Numbered from the stretch's first letter, positions 33,921-42,127 are shown. The stretch is DNA of 64,000 bases from Curtobacterium sp. ER1/6 (GCF_001742745.1 NZ_MJAK01000001.1:496001-560000); one strand, 5' to 3'. Numbers and translations: made by a program. The notes: generated by a model from the sequence alone, not told the origin.

Positions 33921-34069
33921 AGTGCGGGGGGACGGCGGGCCAGAGCGGTCCGCACTTCGGCGGACATCCGCCCCGGAGCCGCCGATCTTGTCCCCCGATC
34001 TGGGTCCGGTACGGCCGGACGGGAGGCGCGGCTCGGCCGGGTCCGGATCGGCGCGCTGTCCGGAAGCCG

Positions 34070-34097
34070 CTTACGTCGCGCCCCGCCGGACCGATAG
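34070..34097 (+). promoter_or_regulatory. FliA-type promoter of flgN-flgK-flgL-fliW
   Basis: CTTACG (34070-34075), 14-nt spacer, ACCGATAG (34090-34097), about 75 nt before the flgN ATG. Same architecture as the fliC promoter. Confidence 0.55.
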
Positions 34098-34171
34098 TCG
34101 TCGGTGTCCACCGGAAGGCGGACCGGAACGACCCGAACGTCGCCGACACCGAACCCGTACCGGGAGGAGCC

Positions 34172-34657
34172 ATGAGCGTGAACGACCTGTCCGCCGTCCT
34201 CTGGCGCGAGCGCGAACTGCTCGAACTGCTGACGTTCAAGCTCGAGGAGGAGCAGCTCCTGCTCGCCGCCGGCCGCTCCCGCTGGGTCTCGCACGCCAGC
34301 CGAGAGGTCGAGCAGGTCCTCGAGCGCCTCCGCAGCACCGGCCTCGAGCGGGCCGCGTCGAGCGCCGCCGTCGCCGAGGAGTGGGGCGTCGACCCCGCTG
34401 CTCCCCTGCGCGACGTGATCGCCGCCGCGCCGAACGGCCCCTGGGGCGAGATCCTCGCCGCGCACCTGACGGCGATGGTCGAGCTGACCAGCCAGATCGG
34501 CGCGCTCCGCGACGAGAACGACCGCTTCCTCCGCACGGCCGCCCAGTCCACCGAGGAGACCCTCGCCGGGACCGTGACCGACGCCGCGACGTACGACGCA
34601 TCGGGGACCTCCGGCTCCCGCGCCGACGGCGCCCGCCTGTTCGAGGGGACCCTGTAG
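34172..34657 (+). CDS. flgN: FlgN-family flagellar export chaperone
   Basis: 161-residue, largely helical protein. The N-terminus LSAVLWRERELLELLTFKLEEEQLLLAAGR (in part LLELLTFKLEEEQLLL) is the FlgN opening helix pair, and VELTSQIGALRDENDRFLRT is the C-terminal helix. FlgN binds FlgK and FlgL before export. ATG 34172 follows GGGAGGAGC. The gene directly precedes flgK and flgL, its clients. A Ser/Gly/Ala tail ends the protein. Confidence 0.85.
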   Translation: MSVNDLSAVLWRERELLELLTFKLEEEQLLLAAGRSRWVSHASREVEQVLERLRSTGLERAASSAAVAEEWGVDPAAPLRDVIAAAPNGPWGEILAAHLTAMVELTSQIGALRDENDRFLRTAAQSTEETLAGTVTDAATYDASGTSGSRADGARLFEGTL

Positions 34658-34661
34658 CACC

Positions 34662-36080
34662 GTGGTGAGCACCTTCGGATCCCTCGCGACCGCCTACTCC
34701 GGCCTGACCGCCGCACGCGCCGGCATCGACGTCACCGGACAGAACATCGCGAACGCCGGCACCGTCGGCTACACCCGCCAGCGCGTGACGCAGTCGGCCG
34801 TGCCCGCCGTGCAGACCGGGTTCGTCCGCGGCACCGCTGCCCTCGCCGGCCAGGGCGTGTCCGTCGACGGCATCGCCCGCCTCGGCTCCCTCACCCTCGA
34901 CGCCGGGGTCCGTGCCGCGACCGGTTCGTCGTCGTGGGCGCAGACCCGGGCGACCGCGCTGTCCACGCTCGAGGGCGGCCTGCAGGAGCCCGGGAAGAAC
35001 GGCCTCGCCACGAAGCTCGACGGCTTCTGGTCGTCGTGGGGCGACCTGGCCGCGCACCCGGACGACCCCGGTGCCGCGTCCGCCGTCATCGCCGCGGCGT
35101 CGACCGTCGCGAGCACCCTCGCGAGCGGTTCGCGGGCCGTCGACGACCAGTGGACCACCGTCCGTGCCACCGCCGCCACCCAGGTCGGCCAGCTCAACGA
35201 CACCGCCGCGCAGGTCGCCGACCTCAACGGGAGGATCCGGGCGACGCTCGCCGGCGGCGGGAACGCGAACGAGCTCCTCGACCAGCGCGACCAGCTGACG
35301 CAGCAGATCGCGGGCCTCGCCGGCGGCACCGTCCGCACGAACACCGACGGCACGGTCGACGTGCTGCTCGGCGGCAACCCGCTCGTGCAGGGCGACACCG
35401 TCCGCACCGTCGCCCTCGAGGGCGGCGCACGCCTCGCCGACGGGCAGCCCGTCACCCTGCGGTGGACCTCCGGCAGCGCCGGCACCGTCGGCCTCGACGG
35501 CGGGTCGATCGGCGGGGCGCTGACCCTGCTCGCACCGGCCTCCGGCGGCACGGGCGGCGCACTGGCCGAGGCTTCCGCGTCCTACGACCGGGTCGCGACG
35601 CAGCTGGCGTCGACCGTCAACGCGGCACACGCGCAGGGAACCACCCCCGGTGGCGCCACCGGCGCGCCGTTCTTCGCGCTCGCGACGGGGACCCCGGCCG
35701 CACGCGGCCTGTCGGTCGTCCCCACGGACGGCAGCGGCCTGGCGACGCGGAACGCGGCGGGGGAACTCGACGACTCGTTCGCCGACGCGCTCTCGCGACT
35801 CGGGTCGGTCGCCGGTGGTGCGGACAGCACCTGGGCGACGTTCGTGGCGGGGGTGGGCAGCGCCTCCCGGACGGCCGCATCGGAGACGACGCTGACCGGG
35901 CTCGCGCTCACCAGCGCCCGCACGCAGCAGCAGTCGGGTGCCGGCGTGGACCTCGACGAGGAGAACGTGAACCTGCTCAGCTACCAGCACGCCTACCAGG
36001 GCGCGGCGCGCGTCCTCACCGCGGTCGACGAGATGCTCGACACGCTCATCAACCGCGTCGGCATCGTCGGGAGGGGCTGA
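34662..36080 (+). CDS. flgK: Flagellar hook-associated protein FlgK
   Basis: 472-residue hook-filament junction protein. The N-terminus FGSLATAYSGLTAARAGIDV and GQNIANAGTVGYTRQRV is the axial protein signature. LDGFWSSWGDLAAHPDDPGA and NELLDQRDQLTQQIAGLAGG are FlgK-specific. The C-terminal GVDLDEENVNLLSYQHAYQG closes the core. It starts at GTG 34662, 4 nt after the flgN stop. Confidence 0.95.
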   Translation: MVSTFGSLATAYSGLTAARAGIDVTGQNIANAGTVGYTRQRVTQSAVPAVQTGFVRGTAALAGQGVSVDGIARLGSLTLDAGVRAATGSSSWAQTRATALSTLEGGLQEPGKNGLATKLDGFWSSWGDLAAHPDDPGAASAVIAAASTVASTLASGSRAVDDQWTTVRATAATQVGQLNDTAAQVADLNGRIRATLAGGGNANELLDQRDQLTQQIAGLAGGTVRTNTDGTVDVLLGGNPLVQGDTVRTVALEGGARLADGQPVTLRWTSGSAGTVGLDGGSIGGALTLLAPASGGTGGALAEASASYDRVATQLASTVNAAHAQGTTPGGATGAPFFALATGTPAARGLSVVPTDGSGLATRNAAGELDDSFADALSRLGSVAGGADSTWATFVAGVGSASRTAASETTLTGLALTSARTQQQSGAGVDLDEENVNLLSYQHAYQGAARVLTAVDEMLDTLINRVGIVGRG

Positions 36081-36082
36081 CC

Positions 36083-36964
36083 GTGATCACCCGAGTGACC
36101 ACCCAGATGACCATGGCGGCGGCCGGCGAGCGCCTGCAGGCGAACGCCGCGCGCGTCGCCGAGGCGACCCAGCGCGCCACCACGCTGCAGGCGATCGCGA
36201 AGCCCTCCGACGACCCGGTGGGTACCGGTGCCTCGATGCAGGTGCGGAAGGAGCAGGCGGCCGCCGCGCAGTACACGCGGAACGCGGACGACGCCGTCGG
36301 CTGGCTCGCCACGACCGACAGCACCCTCGGCAGCGCGTACTCCGTGCTGACGAAGGTCCGCGACCTCACCGTGCAGGCCGCGAACTCCGGCACGATGGGC
36401 GACACCGACCGCGACGCCTTCGTGACCCAGTTCCGTGCCCTCAAGGCCGACCTCGAGGCGACCGCCAACACGAAGTACGGCACCCGGTCGGTGTTCGCCG
36501 GGTCGTCCACGGCCGCTGCCGCGCACTCCGACGACGCCGGGTGGGCCGCCGCCACCACCGCGGTCACCCGCCGCGTGGGCGACGACCGGACCATCCGCGT
36601 CGACACCTCCGGCGCCGCGGCCTTCGGCACCGGGGACACCTCGGCCTTCGCGGCGATCGACCGCATCGTGGCGGACCTCCAGGACGGCGTGAACGTGAAC
36701 CCCAGGCTGAACGACCTCGACACCGCGATCGACTCGGTCCGCGCCGCACAGGTCGACGTCGGGGTCCGGCACGCCGCCGCCCTCGCCGCACAGGACACGC
36801 TGAAGACCGCCTCGGTGTCGCTCGAGAACCGCCGCGCCGGGATCGAGGACCTCGACCTCGCCGGGGCCGTCCTCGACCTCCAGGTGCAGCAGACCACCTA
36901 CCAGGCAGCCCTCGCCGTCACCGCGAAGGTCCTGCAGCCGACCCTGATGGACTACCTCCGATGA
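36083..36964 (+). CDS. flgL: Flagellar hook-associated protein FlgL
   Basis: 293-residue junction protein related to flagellin. The N-terminus ITRVTTQMTMAAAGERLQAN and KPSDDPVGTGASMQVRKEQ, and the C-terminal LDLAGAVLDLQVQQTTYQAA are typical. The exposed domain is short. GTG 36083 follows GGGAGGGG. Its TGA overlaps the fliW ATG by 4 nt. Confidence 0.95.
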   Translation: MITRVTTQMTMAAAGERLQANAARVAEATQRATTLQAIAKPSDDPVGTGASMQVRKEQAAAAQYTRNADDAVGWLATTDSTLGSAYSVLTKVRDLTVQAANSGTMGDTDRDAFVTQFRALKADLEATANTKYGTRSVFAGSSTAAAAHSDDAGWAAATTAVTRRVGDDRTIRVDTSGAAAFGTGDTSAFAAIDRIVADLQDGVNVNPRLNDLDTAIDSVRAAQVDVGVRHAAALAAQDTLKTASVSLENRRAGIEDLDLAGAVLDLQVQQTTYQAALAVTAKVLQPTLMDYLR

Positions 36965-37329
36965 GCATCGACCTGACCTTCCCCGTCCCGCCGTTCGGGC
37001 TGTCGCCGGAACCCGTCTTCGCGCTCGCTGCGGTCGAGGGTGCCGAGGGGCTCTTCGCGCTCACCGGCGGCGACGCCCGGCTCTACCTGCTCGACGCGGC
37101 CGTGCACCTGCCGGACTACGCGCCGGAGCTGACGGACGAGCAGGCGACGACGATCGGGCTGACCGACGCCGCCGACGCGATGCTGCTCGTCGTGGCGAAC
37201 CCCGGCGAGGACGGGACGACCGTGAACCTGCTCGCGCCCGTCGTGGTGAACGGCCGCACGGCGGTCGGCGCGCAGTTCATCCTCGAGGACCAGGACCTGC
37301 CGCTGCGCGCGGAGCTCGCCCGGCGGTAG
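36961..37329 (+). CDS. fliW: Flagellar assembly factor FliW
   Basis: 122-residue protein. The N-terminal half contains PVPPFGLSPEPVFALAAVEG and LYLLDAAVHLPDYAPEL, and the second half VVANPGEDGTTVNLLAPVVV, matching the FliW pattern (NLxAPIVIN). In Bacillus FliW sequesters CsrA and binds flagellin, linking translation to filament export. Here no csrA follows. It overlaps flgL by 4 nt and is the last gene of the plus-strand flagellar operon. Confidence 0.92.
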   Translation: MSIDLTFPVPPFGLSPEPVFALAAVEGAEGLFALTGGDARLYLLDAAVHLPDYAPELTDEQATTIGLTDAADAMLLVVANPGEDGTTVNLLAPVVVNGRTAVGAQFILEDQDLPLRAELARR

Positions 37330-37371
37330 GGCTCGGGGTCCGGCGCGCGGCGCTCGGCGTCGCACGCGTTC

Positions 37372-37409
37372 TGCGACATCGCGCGCGTCGATCGACACGT
37401 GCAACGTCG
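37372..37409. repeat. 38-bp dispersed repeat, copy B
   Basis: Begins TGCGACAT, contains GTCGATCGACACGTGC and ends ACGTCG. It lies 43 nt past the fliW stop. It matches copy A at most positions. Confidence 0.75.
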
Positions 37410-37442
37410 CTTCCTGCGTCCGCATCGGATGCGCGTGCATCG

Positions 37443-37480
37443 TGCGACATGCCGCGCGTCGATCGACGTGTGCCGTGTCG
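37443..37480. repeat. 38-bp dispersed repeat, copy C
   Basis: Same orientation as copy B and 71 bp from it, start to start. It begins TGCGACAT, shares CGCGCGTCGATCGAC with copy B, and ends GTGTCG; the right part is more diverged. Confidence 0.7.
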
Positions 37481-37596
37481 GATGATGCGCGGGCATCGAC
37501 GGCGCATCGTCCTGCACAGGACGCCGTCCGGTCGTCGTTCCCCACCGGCAGCGCCGTCGTCCTGCGGCGCTGCTCCCCCGCCACCAGGCTCGGAGC

Positions 37597-37911
37597 ATGA
37601 CCGAGGCGGACGACATCGACGTGGTGCGGACGGCGCACCGGCCCAGCGCTGAGCGACGCGCACTCGAACGAGCGACGGCGCGCGGCGAGTACGAACGGAT
37701 CCGCCCCGGGGTCCTCGTCCGTCGCGGGAGCACCACCGGGCTGCGACCGGATCAACGGCACGTGCTGCTCGTCCGCGCCTCGCTCCCCCGGCTCCGCGCG
37801 CAGGACCGACTCAGCCACGAGTCCGCCTGTGCCGTGCTCGGCCTCCCCGTCGTGGGCAGCTGGCCGTCCCGGGTGCACGTGGCGGACCCGACGGCCGACG
37901 GGCACGCGTGA
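37597..37911 (+). CDS. N-terminal part of a split AbiEi/DUF559-like protein
   Basis: 104 residues resembling the N-terminal domain of large actinobacterial proteins described as type IV toxin-antitoxin AbiEi-like: ERIRPGVLVRRGS, RHVLLVRASLPRL and LSHESACAVLGLPVVGSWP. The frame stops after DPTADGHA, and the next gene starts in another frame with a 4-nt overlap and continues the expected homology (WFVRHGVAS). Related proteins are, from memory, one chain of about 300 residues. It is therefore either a frameshifted gene or a coupled pair. Confidence 0.55.
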   Translation: MTEADDIDVVRTAHRPSAERRALERATARGEYERIRPGVLVRRGSTTGLRPDQRHVLLVRASLPRLRAQDRLSHESACAVLGLPVVGSWPSRVHVADPTADGHA

Positions 37912-38510
37912 GTGCCTGGTTCGTGCGGCACGGTGTGGCGAGCAGGCCGCCGTCCGGACACCGGGACCACCGGGGACTCCCGGCGACGTCCCCGGCGCGG
38001 ACGGCGGTCGACATCGCCTCGAGCCGCCCGTTGCTGCTCGCACTGCCCGTGCTCGACCACGTCCTGCGGTGGCGGTGCGCCACGGCCGAGGACCTCGGTC
38101 GTGAGGTCGCACTGCTCGGGCCGAAGGGTCGGTCGAAGGCGGCGTCCGCCGTGGCGATGGGGTCGCCGCGCTCGGACTCGCCGGCGGAGTCGATGTGCCG
38201 CGTGCGCTTCCGGCTGCTCGGGACGCCGGAGCCCGTCCAGCAGCACGTCTTCTCGCGGCGCGGAGAGCGCACCGCCGTGGTCGACTTCTGGTTCCCGGAC
38301 CACGGCGTCGTCGTCGAGGTGGACGGTCGCGCGAAGTACGGCACCGCCGCCGCGGACGTCGCCGCCGCGCACTGGCAGGAGAAGCAGCGCGAGGACTTCG
38401 TCCGCTCGTTCCCCGAGGTACGGACGGTCGTCCGGGTGGTGTGGACGGACCTCGTGGAGCCGGAACGCCTGCGCGCGAAGCTCCTCCGGGCGGGGGTGCC
38501 GTGCTCGTGA
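37908..38510 (+). CDS. C-terminal part of the split protein, DUF559-type nuclease-like domain
   Basis: 200 residues starting at GTG 37908. The N-terminus (SAWFVRHGVASRPP, ARTAVDIASSRPLLLALPVL) continues the domain broken in the preceding frame. The C-terminus has the pattern VVDFWFPDHGVVVEVDGRAKYG...WQEKQREDFVR, as in DUF559 / very-short-patch-repair-like folds, with an acidic residue followed by ExDxxxK that could be a PD-(D/E)xK nuclease site. No catalytic activity is shown for this group. Confidence 0.6.
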   Translation: MSAWFVRHGVASRPPSGHRDHRGLPATSPARTAVDIASSRPLLLALPVLDHVLRWRCATAEDLGREVALLGPKGRSKAASAVAMGSPRSDSPAESMCRVRFRLLGTPEPVQQHVFSRRGERTAVVDFWFPDHGVVVEVDGRAKYGTAAADVAAAHWQEKQREDFVRSFPEVRTVVRVVWTDLVEPERLRAKLLRAGVPCS

Positions 38511-38569
38511 GACCCGCGTCCGCGGTGCCGCCGGCCGAGGATCCCGGAGGAGTTCCCACCGCCCGGGCG

Positions 38570-38582
38570 TACCGTCACCCGC
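38570..38582 (+). promoter_or_regulatory. -10 element for a leaderless transcript
   Basis: TACCGT (38570-38575) ends 7 nt before ATG 38583. No clear ribosome site lies between them. Confidence 0.4.
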
Positions 38583-39488
38583 ATGGCCCGACAGCACAAC
38601 GACGGGGCGATCGTGCCGATGCCGCCCGCCCAGGTCCAGCCCCACTCCCGCGACGACCGGACCCCCACGCCGGACGGTCCCGGCGGGTGGACGAAGATCC
38701 TCGACCGCGTCATCGCCGTCCAGCGCCCCGTGGTCGTCGCGCACGTGAACGCCCTGCGCCGCCGGCACCCGGACGCGAGCCCGGCCGAGATCGTCCAGAT
38801 CCTCGAGCGGCAGTACCTGACCGCCGTCACGACGGGTGGTGCCGCCGTCGGTGCGAGCGCGGTGATCCCCGGCGTCGGCATGGTCGCGGCCCTGGGCCTG
38901 AGCGGTGCGGAGACCGTCGGGTTCCTCGAGACGACCGCCCTGTTCGCACAGTCCGTCACCGAGGTGCACGGCATCGCCCTCGACGACCCGGAGCGGTCGC
39001 GCACGCTCGTGATGGCCCTGATCCTCGGCGCCCCGGGGACGCAGCTCGTGAAGCAGCTCGCCGGCCAGGCCGCGGGTGGCCCGGCACGGAACGCGTTCTG
39101 GGGCGAGATGGTGACCTCGACACTGCCGAAGCAGGTGGTCAGCGGCATCGGGGGCAAGGTCCGCGACCAGTTCATCAAGCGCTTCGCCGCCCGCCAGGGC
39201 ACGTCGGTACTCGGTCGTGCGCTGCCGTTCGGGATCGGCGCCGCCGTCGGTGGGCTGGGCAACCACGCCCTCGGCAAGCGGGTCATCCAGGCATCGCGCG
39301 AGGGCTTCGGCCTGCCGCCGCGGCACTTCACGGTCGTGCTCGAGGCGAAGCCGACGAAGGACCGGAAGGCGTCGGACAAGGCGGACAAGGCGGGCGACCG
39401 CGAACGCCGTGCGCTGCCGTGGCGTCGGAAGGACCGCGACGACGAGGACCTCTGGGCGGAGACGCCGCGCCGCGACGACCGCGACTGA
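38583..39488 (+). CDS. Conserved hypothetical protein with glycine-rich hydrophobic helices
   Basis: 301 residues. About 65 polar, Pro-rich N-terminal residues precede a helix ILDRVIAVQRPVVVAHVNAL. The core has Gly/Ala-rich helices (TTGGAAVGASAVIPGVGMVA, ALPFGIGAAVGGLGNHALG), which suggests membrane association, in the manner of EcsC-like proteins, though I am not sure of that family. The C-terminus is highly charged (KDRKASDKADKAGDRERRAL). No operon partner; a hairpin terminator follows. Function unknown. Confidence 0.7.
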   Translation: MARQHNDGAIVPMPPAQVQPHSRDDRTPTPDGPGGWTKILDRVIAVQRPVVVAHVNALRRRHPDASPAEIVQILERQYLTAVTTGGAAVGASAVIPGVGMVAALGLSGAETVGFLETTALFAQSVTEVHGIALDDPERSRTLVMALILGAPGTQLVKQLAGQAAGGPARNAFWGEMVTSTLPKQVVSGIGGKVRDQFIKRFAARQGTSVLGRALPFGIGAAVGGLGNHALGKRVIQASREGFGLPPRHFTVVLEAKPTKDRKASDKADKAGDRERRALPWRRKDRDDEDLWAETPRRDDRD

Positions 39489-39558
39489 CCGTCCGGCCGG
39501 CCGAGCCCAGTCGAGCGCAGCCCGGCCGCACGCAGCCCGGCCCACCCGGGTGCGCGAC

Positions 39559-39606
39559 GACGGACGGGAGGCACGGTGCCAGCCGGCACCGCGCCTCCCG
39601 TCCGTC
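39559..39606. terminator. GGGAGGCRCG-family hairpin between convergent genes
   Basis: 22-nt arms (39559-39580 with 39585-39606), one mismatch. The distal part of the stem reads GGTGCC/GGCACC where other copies have GTGGCGG/CCGCCAC, so the tip differs but still pairs. Confidence 0.75.
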
Positions 39607-39620
39607 AGCCCCTCACGCCG

Positions 39621-40589
39621 TCACGCGCGCCGCTTCGGCGTCCGCACCACCTGCCCGGCGTGCGCGAACCCACCCCCGAAGCCGAACAGCAGCGCCAGCG
39701 CGTCCTCGGGCAGCTCCCCGCGCTGCCACGCCTTCGACAGGCCGAGCGGCACGCTCGCCGCGGACGTGTTCCCCGACTCGACGACGTCCCGCACGACGTA
39801 CTTGTCCGCTCCGCCGAGCGCCTCGGCCAACGGCTCGATGATCCGCAGGTTCGCCTGGTGGAAGGCGAAGACCTCGATGTCGTCCATCGTGAGCCCCGCG
39901 GCCTCGACGACCGCACGGGCGTGCCCCTCGGCCTCGGTGATGGCCCAGCGGTAGATCGAGCGCCCCTGCTGGGTGAAGTACTCCGGGTCGCGCGTGACGA
40001 GCACGGCCTCGTTGAGGTGCGGCACGCTCCCCCACGAGACCGGCCCGATCTCCGCGGTGTCGGCGACGCCGAGCACGGCCGCACCGGCTCCGTCGCCGAC
40101 GAGCACGCAGGTCGAGCGGTCCGTCCAGTCGGCGATGCTCGACAGCGTCTCCGACCCGATCACGAGCGCGGTGTCGGTGGCGCCGACCCGGATCGACTGG
40201 TCGGCGAGGGCCATCGCGTACTCGAAGCCGCTGCACGCGGTGTTGATGTCGATCGGCGCGGGGCCGTTCGTCATCCCGAGCGCGGCGGCGACCCGGCCGG
40301 CGGTGTACGGCGACCGCTCCCGGTGCGTCGTCGAGGCCACGATGACCAGTCCGATGTCCGACGGCTGGAGACCGGCGTCGGCGATCGCGTTGCGGCCGGC
40401 CTCGATCGCCAGGGACACGACGCTGTCGTCCGGCCCCGCGATGCGGCGGGTCTTGATGCCGGTGCGGGTGGTGATCCACTCGTCGTTCGTGTCGACCATG
40501 GTCGACAGCTCGTCGTTCGTCAGGACACGGGAGGGCTGGTGGTGGCCGAACCCGAGGATCCGGCTGCCACGGAGTGCTGGGGTGTTCAT
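39621..40589 (-). CDS. Beta-ketoacyl-ACP synthase III (FabH-like)
   Basis: 322-residue condensing enzyme. The catalytic triad is visible: Cys in DINTACSGFEYAM, His in FAFHQANLRII and Asn in VESGNTSAASV; the glycine-rich end LFGFGGGFAHAGQVV is typical of KAS III. Such enzymes condense an acyl-CoA with malonyl-ACP to start fatty acid synthesis. No acpP or fabF is next to it, so it is a stand-alone copy; a special acyl starter or an OleA-like role cannot be excluded. ATG 40589 is leaderless, 7 nt after TAGCGT. Confidence 0.88.
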   Translation of the reverse strand: MNTPALRGSRILGFGHHQPSRVLTNDELSTMVDTNDEWITTRTGIKTRRIAGPDDSVVSLAIEAGRNAIADAGLQPSDIGLVIVASTTHRERSPYTAGRVAAALGMTNGPAPIDINTACSGFEYAMALADQSIRVGATDTALVIGSETLSSIADWTDRSTCVLVGDGAGAAVLGVADTAEIGPVSWGSVPHLNEAVLVTRDPEYFTQQGRSIYRWAITEAEGHARAVVEAAGLTMDDIEVFAFHQANLRIIEPLAEALGGADKYVVRDVVESGNTSAASVPLGLSKAWQRGELPEDALALLFGFGGGFAHAGQVVRTPKRRA

Positions 40590-40602
40590 CCGCGGCACGC
40601 TA
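40590..40602 (-). promoter_or_regulatory. -10 element for the FabH-like gene
   Basis: On the minus strand TAGCGT (40602-40597) is followed by 7 nt and ATG 40589. Confidence 0.45.
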
Positions 40603-40646
40603 CTCCCCCGACCAGACCGCTCATGCGGGGCAGGGCATGCACCGGC

Positions 40647-41039
40647 TCACTTCCGCGCGGCCGCCGTCGCCCGGTCGTTCGCGTGCTTGATGGCCTGCAC
40701 GAGCTCGTCCTTGTCCATCGTCGACCGCCCGTGCACGTCGAGCCGCTTCGCGACCTCCATGAGGTGTGCCTTGGTCGCGTTCGCGTCGACACCGCCCTGG
40801 GTCTCCCCGGACCCGCGGGTGCCGGCTGCGCCGTCGTCGGACGGGCCGGAGGACTCCTTCTCCTCCCAGTGGTCACCGACCTTCTCGTACTCGTGCTTGA
40901 CCGCGGCGAACGCCGTCCGGTGCGCTCGCTCGCCGGGGCCGTACGTCTCGTTCGCCGAGTCGAGCGTCTTCGCGAAGATCTCCTGCGCGTGCTCCGGCGA
41001 CCGCTGCAGGGTGCTCGGGATCTCGTCCTTGGCCGGCAT
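40647..41039 (-). CDS. ChaB-like protein with Rho-N-type C-terminal domain
   Basis: 130-residue soluble protein. The first half is ChaB-like (PSTLQRSPEHAQEIFAKTLD...HRTAFAAVKHEYEKVGDHW), a small fold first named with cation transport regulation, now of unclear role. The second half, after a Gly/Ser/Asp-rich linker, reads KAHLMEVAKRLDVHGRSTMD and KDELVQAIKHAN, like the Rho N-terminal or SAP-type helical domain that binds nucleic acid. ATG 41039 follows GGAAGGAG. Single gene. Confidence 0.8.
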   Translation of the reverse strand: MPAKDEIPSTLQRSPEHAQEIFAKTLDSANETYGPGERAHRTAFAAVKHEYEKVGDHWEEKESSGPSDDGAAGTRGSGETQGGVDANATKAHLMEVAKRLDVHGRSTMDKDELVQAIKHANDRATAAARK

Positions 41040-41125
41040 GGCGGCTCCTTCCGTCGGGACCTCCCGTTCTACGCCCCGCACGTGACCGGTACCCGCAGGG
41101 CCTGGTCCGCACACCGCGACGCGCG

Positions 41126-41137
41126 TAGACCGGGGTG
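41126..41137 (+). promoter_or_regulatory. -10 element for the aldo/keto reductase gene
   Basis: TAGACC (41126-41131) ends 6 nt before ATG 41138. Confidence 0.4.
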
Positions 41138-42109
41138 ATGGACTACACACACCTCGGACGGACAGGGCTGTCGGTGTCACAGGCGGTGCTTGGCACCATG
41201 AACTTCGGACCGGAGACCAGCGAGGACGACTCGCACGCGATCATGGACCGGGCCCACGAGCTCGGCGTGAACTTCTTCGACACCGCCAACGGCTACGGCG
41301 GCTCAGTGGGCAAGGGTGCCACCGAGGAGATCATCGGCCGCTGGTTCGCGAAGGGCGGCGGCCGGCGCGAGAAGACCGTCCTCGCCACGAAGGTCTACGG
41401 CGAGATGGTCGACTGGCCGAACGGTGGCAAGCTCAGCGCGCTGAACATCCGGCAGTCGCTCGACGCCAGCCTCCGCCGGCTGCAGACCGACCACGTCGAC
41501 CTGTACCAGTTCCACCACGTCGACCGGGCGACCCCGTGGGACGAGATCTGGCAGGCGATCGACGTCGCCGTGCAGCAGGGCAAGGTCCTCTACGTCGGCT
41601 CCTCGAACTTCGCCGGGTGGCACATCGCCCAGGCGCAGGAGGCCGCCGCCCGTCGTGGCACGCTCGGCCTGGTCAGTGAGCAGTCGATCTACAACCTCGT
41701 CGTCCGCGACGTCGAGCGCGAGGTCCTACCGGCCGCCCGCGAGTACGGCCTCGGCATCATCCCGTGGTCGCCGCTGCAGGGCGGCCTGCTCGGTGGCGTC
41801 ATCGAGAAGACCGAGAACGGGTCCCGTCGCCTCTCCGGCCGCAGCGCCGAGTACGTCGAGGGCCACCGCGACCAGCTCACCGCCTACGAGTCGTTCGCGA
41901 AGGAGCTCGGCCACACCCCGGGCGAGCTCGCCCTGGCGTGGCTGCTGCACCAGCCGGGCGTCACCGCGCCGATCACCGGCCCGCGCACCATGGACCAGTG
42001 GGAGTCGGCGGTCCGCGCCGTCGACATCCGTCTCGACGAGGCGGCGCTTGCGCGCCTCGACGAGATCTTCCCGGGGCACCAGACCTCGCCGGAGGACTAC
42101 GCCTGGTGA
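41138..42109 (+). CDS. Aldo/keto reductase
   Basis: 323-residue NAD(P)H-dependent oxidoreductase with a TIM barrel. Catalytic residues can be placed: Asp and Tyr in FDTANGYGG, Lys in LATKVYG and His in YQFHHVDR. The cofactor region includes GSSNFAGWHIAQAQ and SEQSIYNLVVRDVE, and LAWLLHQPGVTAPITGPRT near the C-terminus. It resembles the YghZ/KCNAB-like AKR group. Substrate unknown. ATG 41138 is preferred over GTG 41135 from promoter spacing. Confidence 0.9.
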   Translation: MDYTHLGRTGLSVSQAVLGTMNFGPETSEDDSHAIMDRAHELGVNFFDTANGYGGSVGKGATEEIIGRWFAKGGGRREKTVLATKVYGEMVDWPNGGKLSALNIRQSLDASLRRLQTDHVDLYQFHHVDRATPWDEIWQAIDVAVQQGKVLYVGSSNFAGWHIAQAQEAAARRGTLGLVSEQSIYNLVVRDVEREVLPAAREYGLGIIPWSPLQGGLLGGVIEKTENGSRRLSGRSAEYVEGHRDQLTAYESFAKELGHTPGELALAWLLHQPGVTAPITGPRTMDQWESAVRAVDIRLDEAALARLDEIFPGHQTSPEDYAW

Positions 42110-42127
42110 GTCGCTGACGCGACCGTC

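Larger units (their letters stand above)
37330..37596. other. Gene-free stretch after fliW
   Basis: 267 nt holding two copies of the 38-bp repeat (listed separately). No csrA or other gene is visible in it. Confidence 0.5.
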
